Part shown: positions 60,563 through 64,000 of the stretch, in pieces | Position numbering within the stretch: position 1 is the stretch's first letter | Layout of the letters: each line of letters opens with the position of its first letter | Assembly: GCF_014207955.1 (NCBI RefSeq) | Contig: NZ_JACHLK010000003.1 | Span: 496,001-560,000, forward strand | Source of the DNA: Acidovorax soli | Lineage (GTDB): Bacteria; Pseudomonadota; Gammaproteobacteria; Burkholderiales; Burkholderiaceae_C | Direction: 5' to 3' | DNA: 64,000 bases | Made by a program: the position numbers and the translations under genes | The notes under the pieces: generated by a model | Seen by the model: the letters and a program-made list of their open reading frames with translations, nothing else | What the model was told of the DNA's origin: nothing | Databases searched by the model: none

Positions 60563-61039
60563 TTACGCGGCGCCCATGCGCTCGCCGTGAACGATGGCCA
60601 CGATGTCCGAAGCCTTCGCGTTCGCCGCAACGGCGGTGGTGAGGATCAGGCGCGCCGGCTTTGGCAGCGTCACCAGCCTGCTGGTGGCAGTGCGGATGCG
60701 GCCGGCAGTGGCCAGGTTCAGCCCGGTGCCGAACAACGCCGCGTCCTCGGGCACCTTGGTGTCATTCACGCCGTCCTCGTACTTGAAGCCCAGCGAGCCC
60801 GTGATGGTCGCCGTCATGCCGACTTTCACCAGCAGTTGTGCATCCTCCAGCAGGAAGCCCGAGGGCAGCGGCCCCAGGTCGATGACATCGCCAGCGGCCA
60901 CCGCCGCAGCGCTGTTGGAGCCGATGACCGCACCCGCAGCGTTGGTGGCAACGGGGTAGCGGAGCGTGGTGACATTGCCGTACTGCGCGGCGCCGCCGAA
61001 CTGGTTCAGGCGGTTGTCGTTGATCTTGATGGTGGGCAT
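60563..61039 (-). CDS. Small phage head protein, possible decoration protein
   Basis: A 158-residue protein: MPTIKINDNRLNQFGGAAQY, then DVIDLGPLPSGFLLEDAQLL, VGMTATITGSLGFKYEDG, ending ASDIVAIVHGERMG. Beta-rich with no named family. It directly follows the major capsid gene, the usual place of a decoration or head-completion protein. AGGAGG lies seven bases before ATG 61039. Confidence 0.6.
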   Translation of the reverse strand: MPTIKINDNRLNQFGGAAQYGNVTTLRYPVATNAAGAVIGSNSAAAVAAGDVIDLGPLPSGFLLEDAQLLVKVGMTATITGSLGFKYEDGVNDTKVPEDAALFGTGLNLATAGRIRTATSRLVTLPKPARLILTTAVAANAKASDIVAIVHGERMGAA

Positions 61040-61075
61040 GTGTGCCTCCTGAAATGGTTTGTTGGAGTGAAGGCA

Positions 61076-61093
61076 GGCCGGTGTGAGCCGGCC
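61076..61093 (-). other. Hairpin between capsid gene and next head gene
   Basis: GGCCGG and CCGGCC arms (loop TGTGAG) lie in the 61-bp gap after the capsid gene. No T tract follows, so it may serve as a transcript-stability element or partial attenuator that raises capsid mRNA over downstream genes. Confidence 0.4.
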
Positions 61094-61100
61094 CTGTGCC

Positions 61101-62390
61101 TTACATGCGCGCGCCGATGATGGGAACCACCGTGTCCAGCACGCCGACACCGTGGTCGGTGAACTGCTTGGAGTTGCCCATGTCCACCTCGAAGCGGATC
61201 TTGGCCATGCCCAGGATCGCGCCGATCAAGATTTCCATCTTGTCGCCGTGATCGCCCTTCTCTTCAGACCAGAAGAAGGGCATGCCCGAGTGCTCCGAAG
61301 CCGCGAAGGCTTGCGCCACGGCCTGGCCGCCCAGCAAGATTGCGCGGTCCACGGCGAACTTGTCCGTGAACGACTGCGGCACGATGCAGGTGGACTCGTC
61401 TTCCGAGTCGTAGGCAGCGCAGTAGCGGATGGTGTCCCCGGCGTAGAAGCGAATCGGCTTGGGATGCTTGACGATCAGGATGCCGTTCCACAAGCCGCAC
61501 TCTCCCAGGAACAGCGGGTGGCGGTTGGCCTGGCTCGCGCGCGCATGGGCCGCCGAGATGTACTGGCGGAAGTTCGGATCGGTGGCGAACGTGCTGTACT
61601 GCGCGGGCGAGACCAGCATCACGCGGATGGGCGAGTCCGTGGCGGCCACGTCGCCTTCAAATTGCACAGGCGGGGGCGCGGCGGGGATCTGCTCCACGTA
61701 GGCGCGCATCGAGTCGATGGTGCCCATCTTCATCAGGTCGGTGGACGCGATGTCGATTTCGCCGCCGTTCACCTTGAACAGCTCCACGCCGCCGCCCTTG
61801 GCGATGAAGTGGCGGTTCTTGGAGGGCGCCACCACCGGGTTGACCATGATTTCCTCGAAATCGGGGTCGTTCTCGGTTGGAACGATCCACTCGAAGTTGT
61901 CATGGAAGCCGCGCGCGCCAGCCATGTGCGTCAGCAGCGACTGGTCGAGGTAGCGATCCATCTTGTCCTGCGCCATCGGGCGGCCGAGGCGGCGCATGTC
62001 CACAGGGCTGCGCACCTGGGTCATGGTGTCGCCCATGTCGATGGGGAAACGGGCCTGGTTCACGCGCAGGCGGCCCTCGGACAGCTTGGCGCCCACGCCC
62101 TTGCCCTGCGCGATCTTGCTGCCCATGATGGGCTTACCACCAGTGGGATTGATCAGGTGGAAGGTGATTTCATCGCCCTTGCCCTTGCCCAGGTTCTGCG
62201 CCTTCACCACGGGCATCTTGTTGCCCGACTGGTTCTTGATGACCGAGGCGGCGCCTTCCAACTGCGGGAACTTGCCCGTCAGGTGGTTCATCTGCGAGTT
62301 GCGGCCGTTCGACAGGGCGAAGACGCCTACTGCCTGTTCGACCATGGCCTTGGGATCGCCATGGGCCATGTGGGTTTTCGTTGCGGTCAA
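61101..62390 (-). CDS. Major capsid protein (N4-gp56/DUF4043-like)
   Basis: The 429-residue protein follows the pattern of the N4-gp56/DUF4043 phage capsid family: GKGDEITFHLINPTGGKPIM, LSEGRLRVNQARFPIDMGDT, RSPVDMRRLGRPMAQDKMDR and the C-terminal end GVLDTVVPIIGARM. It lies between a scaffold-like gene and head-completion genes. The best start is TTG 62390, which has GGAG six bases upstream; ATG 62369 has no ribosome site. Confidence 0.82.
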   Translation of the reverse strand: MTATKTHMAHGDPKAMVEQAVGVFALSNGRNSQMNHLTGKFPQLEGAASVIKNQSGNKMPVVKAQNLGKGKGDEITFHLINPTGGKPIMGSKIAQGKGVGAKLSEGRLRVNQARFPIDMGDTMTQVRSPVDMRRLGRPMAQDKMDRYLDQSLLTHMAGARGFHDNFEWIVPTENDPDFEEIMVNPVVAPSKNRHFIAKGGGVELFKVNGGEIDIASTDLMKMGTIDSMRAYVEQIPAAPPPVQFEGDVAATDSPIRVMLVSPAQYSTFATDPNFRQYISAAHARASQANRHPLFLGECGLWNGILIVKHPKPIRFYAGDTIRYCAAYDSEDESTCIVPQSFTDKFAVDRAILLGGQAVAQAFAASEHSGMPFFWSEEKGDHGDKMEILIGAILGMAKIRFEVDMGNSKQFTDHGVGVLDTVVPIIGARM

Positions 62391-62441
62391 TTCGTGCTCC
62401 TATGCGTTGGAACAGGCACGCGCCGTAGCGCGGTGCGCTGC

Positions 62442-63497
62442 TTACATCTGTCGGCTCAGGAATGCCTCGATCTGCGCTGGGGACATCTTTTCCATGGCGC
62501 TTGCCAGGTTCGCGCCGTCCAGGGCGGCAAGGGTGTCGTGCACAGAAGTGCCACCAGACCGCCCGCCCGGGATGCCGGACAGGCTGTTGGGGATGGCCGG
62601 TGCTGCAGATGCAATCGCGGCCTTGACGGCGGCCTTGGGGTCGGGTGCTGCCGGCGCGGGGGCTGGCGTGATGCCTTCCTCCTTCTTGTACCGGGTGAAC
62701 ACCGCGATCAGGTCCGCTGTCTCGCCGCTTTCCAGCACGCCACGGATGGCCGCTTGCTCGTAGGCCGGCTTGTCGCCGATCCACTTCTGTAGCTCCGTGC
62801 TCTGCCAGATAGAAACTGCATCGGGGTGGGCCTTCAAAACAGCGGACCGGTGTTCTTCAGCGGCCTGCTCTTCTTGGGACTTCACGGATTGCTCGTGACG
62901 TTCCTTAAAGGGTTTCAGAGCCTCTGCCACCGCAGCAGCAACACGCTGGTCAACCAGCGTGTCGATGCCCTTGGCCATGGCCTCCTCGGACATATCGCCG
63001 AAGATGCTGATGTCCACGCCCGCCTTCTTTGCGGCGTCCACGGCAGCAACCATGTTGTCCTGCTGCGTGGGCGCTTGCCCGCTGTCCGCGCGAGCCTGGG
63101 CCGCCGCGCGCAGCGTGGCAAGCTCCTGTTCTGCGGCCTGATGCTGTGCCTGGAGCGCTTCGGCCTGGGCCTTCCAATGCTGCTCGCCTTGGCGCGCGTC
63201 CACCAGCTTCTGGTAGTCGATGGTGTGCACACCATCCTTTGCCAGCAGCACGGGGGTCTTGTCGCCTTCGGGGGCAGCATCGGCGGCCGGCTTTGCGCCC
63301 TCGCCCTTGTCGTCTTCCTTTTCGCCGCCTTCGTTGTCGCCCGCCGAGGTGGTGCTACCGGGCAGTGCACCGCTATCCGAGGGCTTGCCCCCGGTGTCGC
63401 CCATTGCGCGGAGCATCAGCTCCGCAGCCTGTTCGGGGGACAGCGCGCCGGTTACTTCGGTGCTGTCGAGAAATTCCTGAGTTGCTTGGTTCGTCAT
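62442..63497 (-). CDS. Scaffold-like phage protein
   Basis: A 351-residue acidic, helical protein, with Glu/Lys/Ala/Gln-rich coiled-coil parts (WKAQAEALQAQHQAAEQELA) and a Gly/Pro-rich N-terminus; it ends SAMEKMSPAQIEAFLSRQM. Size, composition and position directly upstream of the capsid gene fit a scaffolding protein. No protease domain is seen. Confidence 0.7.
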   Translation of the reverse strand: MTNQATQEFLDSTEVTGALSPEQAAELMLRAMGDTGGKPSDSGALPGSTTSAGDNEGGEKEDDKGEGAKPAADAAPEGDKTPVLLAKDGVHTIDYQKLVDARQGEQHWKAQAEALQAQHQAAEQELATLRAAAQARADSGQAPTQQDNMVAAVDAAKKAGVDISIFGDMSEEAMAKGIDTLVDQRVAAAVAEALKPFKERHEQSVKSQEEQAAEEHRSAVLKAHPDAVSIWQSTELQKWIGDKPAYEQAAIRGVLESGETADLIAVFTRYKKEEGITPAPAPAAPDPKAAVKAAIASAAPAIPNSLSGIPGGRSGGTSVHDTLAALDGANLASAMEKMSPAQIEAFLSRQM

Positions 63498-63647
63498 CTA
63501 CCTGTTCCCACCACATATCGCCGTGGCCGCTGGGGTCCAGTTGCCCATTCGCGACCGAGGCCGCGAACCTCGCCCAACGCTCGCGCGTCAGGCTTGGCCG
63601 GCAGTGTGGGAAAGGAGGGGCGAAAAGCGAAACACTAGAGCCGCGCG
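63498..63647. other. Intergenic gap between portal and scaffold genes
   Basis: A 150-bp gap, unusually long for this tight operon. It holds repeated element copy 1 (63627-63646) and a TTCGCG/CGCGAA hairpin near 63552-63571 without T tract. No ORF is seen. Confidence 0.5.
63627..63646 (-). promoter_or_regulatory. Repeated phage element, copy 1
   Basis: The plus-strand text is GCGAAACACTAGAGCCGCGC, just after the portal stop and 130 bp upstream of the scaffold start. The core AAACACTAGAG is identical to copy 2 at 44857. Confidence 0.45.
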
Positions 63648-64000
63648 CTATGCCGCCTGCAGGTTGTCGGCGGTGCTGGATGTCTCGATACCTTGCATCG
63701 CGCTGGGACCGTCCTGCGGAACCGGAGGGAACTGGGGACTTGTGTTCTGGCGAACTTCTGTCGCCGCGCCCTCCCCTGCCTCGGCCTCCAGCTCTGGCCC
63801 CTCTCCCTGGATGTAGGGGGACTTGATGTTCATGGCCGCCGTGGTGTCCGCCACAGGAATGTTGGGGTCCACGCCGCCCGGCGTAGGCCTCCAGCCAGCG
63901 CCCTGCATCACCTTGTCCGCGATGGGCGCGATCATGGGCATCTGCGCCACCTGGGTGCCGGTCTGCATCGCGCTGAAAGCGGTCTGCACACCGATGTTGA
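63648..64000 (-). CDS. Portal protein, C-terminal part
   Basis: About 117 C-terminal residues are visible and the frame stays open to the window edge (...NIGVQTAFSAMQTGTQVAQMP). The segment MIAPIADKVMQGAGWRPT and a disordered, acidic tail (GPELEAEAGEGAATEVRQN) resemble the ends of P22-like portal proteins, which thread through the head vertex. Position before the scaffold gene supports this. Without the core domain the call stays moderate. Confidence 0.6.
   Translation of the reverse strand, partial: NIGVQTAFSAMQTGTQVAQMPMIAPIADKVMQGAGWRPTPGGVDPNIPVADTTAAMNIKSPYIQGEGPELEAEAGEGAATEVRQNTSPQFPPVPQDGPSAMQGIETSSTADNLQAA

Larger units (their letters stand above)
24188..64000 (-). mobile_element. 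Prophage, podovirus-like (Bcep22-type layout), right end outside window
   Basis: From the tRNA-Ser gene to the right edge, nearly all genes are on the minus strand and in phage late order: portal, scaffold, capsid, adaptor, tail, ejection, giant polyvalent protein, holin, endolysin, spanins. No tape-measure, sheath or baseplate genes are seen, which fits a short-tailed phage. The giant DarB/PLxRFG protein and the order recall Bcep22-type phages. There are no stop-broken genes, so it may be intact. Integrase, repressor, replication and terminase genes must lie beyond 64000. Confidence 0.9.

Overview
The window looks like a high-GC beta-proteobacterium, most likely Comamonadaceae (Acidovorax/Comamonas-like). 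This is inferred from GC-rich coding, the urease order ureA-ureJ-ureB-ureC...ureE-ureF-ureG, a DUF3334 protein and a family-typical GC-rich interspersed repeat. No marker gene fixes the genus.

Layout. (1) Positions 1-13.2 kb are chromosomal genes of mixed function: the end of a [2Fe-2S] oxidoreductase subunit, two cyclic-di-GMP enzymes (PAS-GGDEF and 7TM-PAS-GGDEF-EAL), a DUF917 protein, a DUF3334/CheX-like protein, an AraC regulator, a GST with a divergent LysR regulator, a PaiB-like FMN protein, a FeeM-like N-acyl amino acid synthase, darcynin, and an SDR with a divergent Crp/Fnr regulator. (2) Positions 13.2-24.1 kb hold a two-component system whose sensor is an NCS1-type nucleobase permease fused to a hybrid histidine kinase. 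It is divergent from a urease operon (ureA, ureJ, ureB, ureC, a lysE-type exporter, ureE, ureF, ureG). A good sigma-54 promoter match sits between kinase and ureA. ureD is not in the window. (3) A tRNA-Ser(UGA) gene at 24.1 kb marks the apparent left junction of a prophage that runs past the right edge.

The prophage is read right to left (minus strand) in late-gene order: portal end, scaffold-like protein, N4-gp56/DUF4043-type capsid protein, a small virion protein, a RyR-domain protein, a DUF6682-like adaptor, several small tail-side proteins, a discoidin-like adhesin, a 1,347-residue repeat protein, tail/ejection proteins, a single 4,381-residue polyvalent protein (ParB-like, N6-methylase, SF2 helicase, metallopeptidase-like, PLxRFG), then holin, endolysin and Rz with Rz1 nested inside it. 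This resembles Bcep22-type podophages as I remember them. Integrase, repressor and terminase are not in the window.

Between the lysis cassette and the giant gene lies a plus-strand, clearly AT-richer two-gene island, an ABC-type ATPase plus an HNH nuclease, matching a Septu (PtuAB) anti-phage system. The phage genome also carries a roughly 20-bp element repeated four times in front of late gene blocks, a hairpin that could mask a ribosome binding site, a CsrA-like ORF without CsrA's RNA-binding arginines, and a peptide motif shared by the giant protein and a nearby membrane protein.
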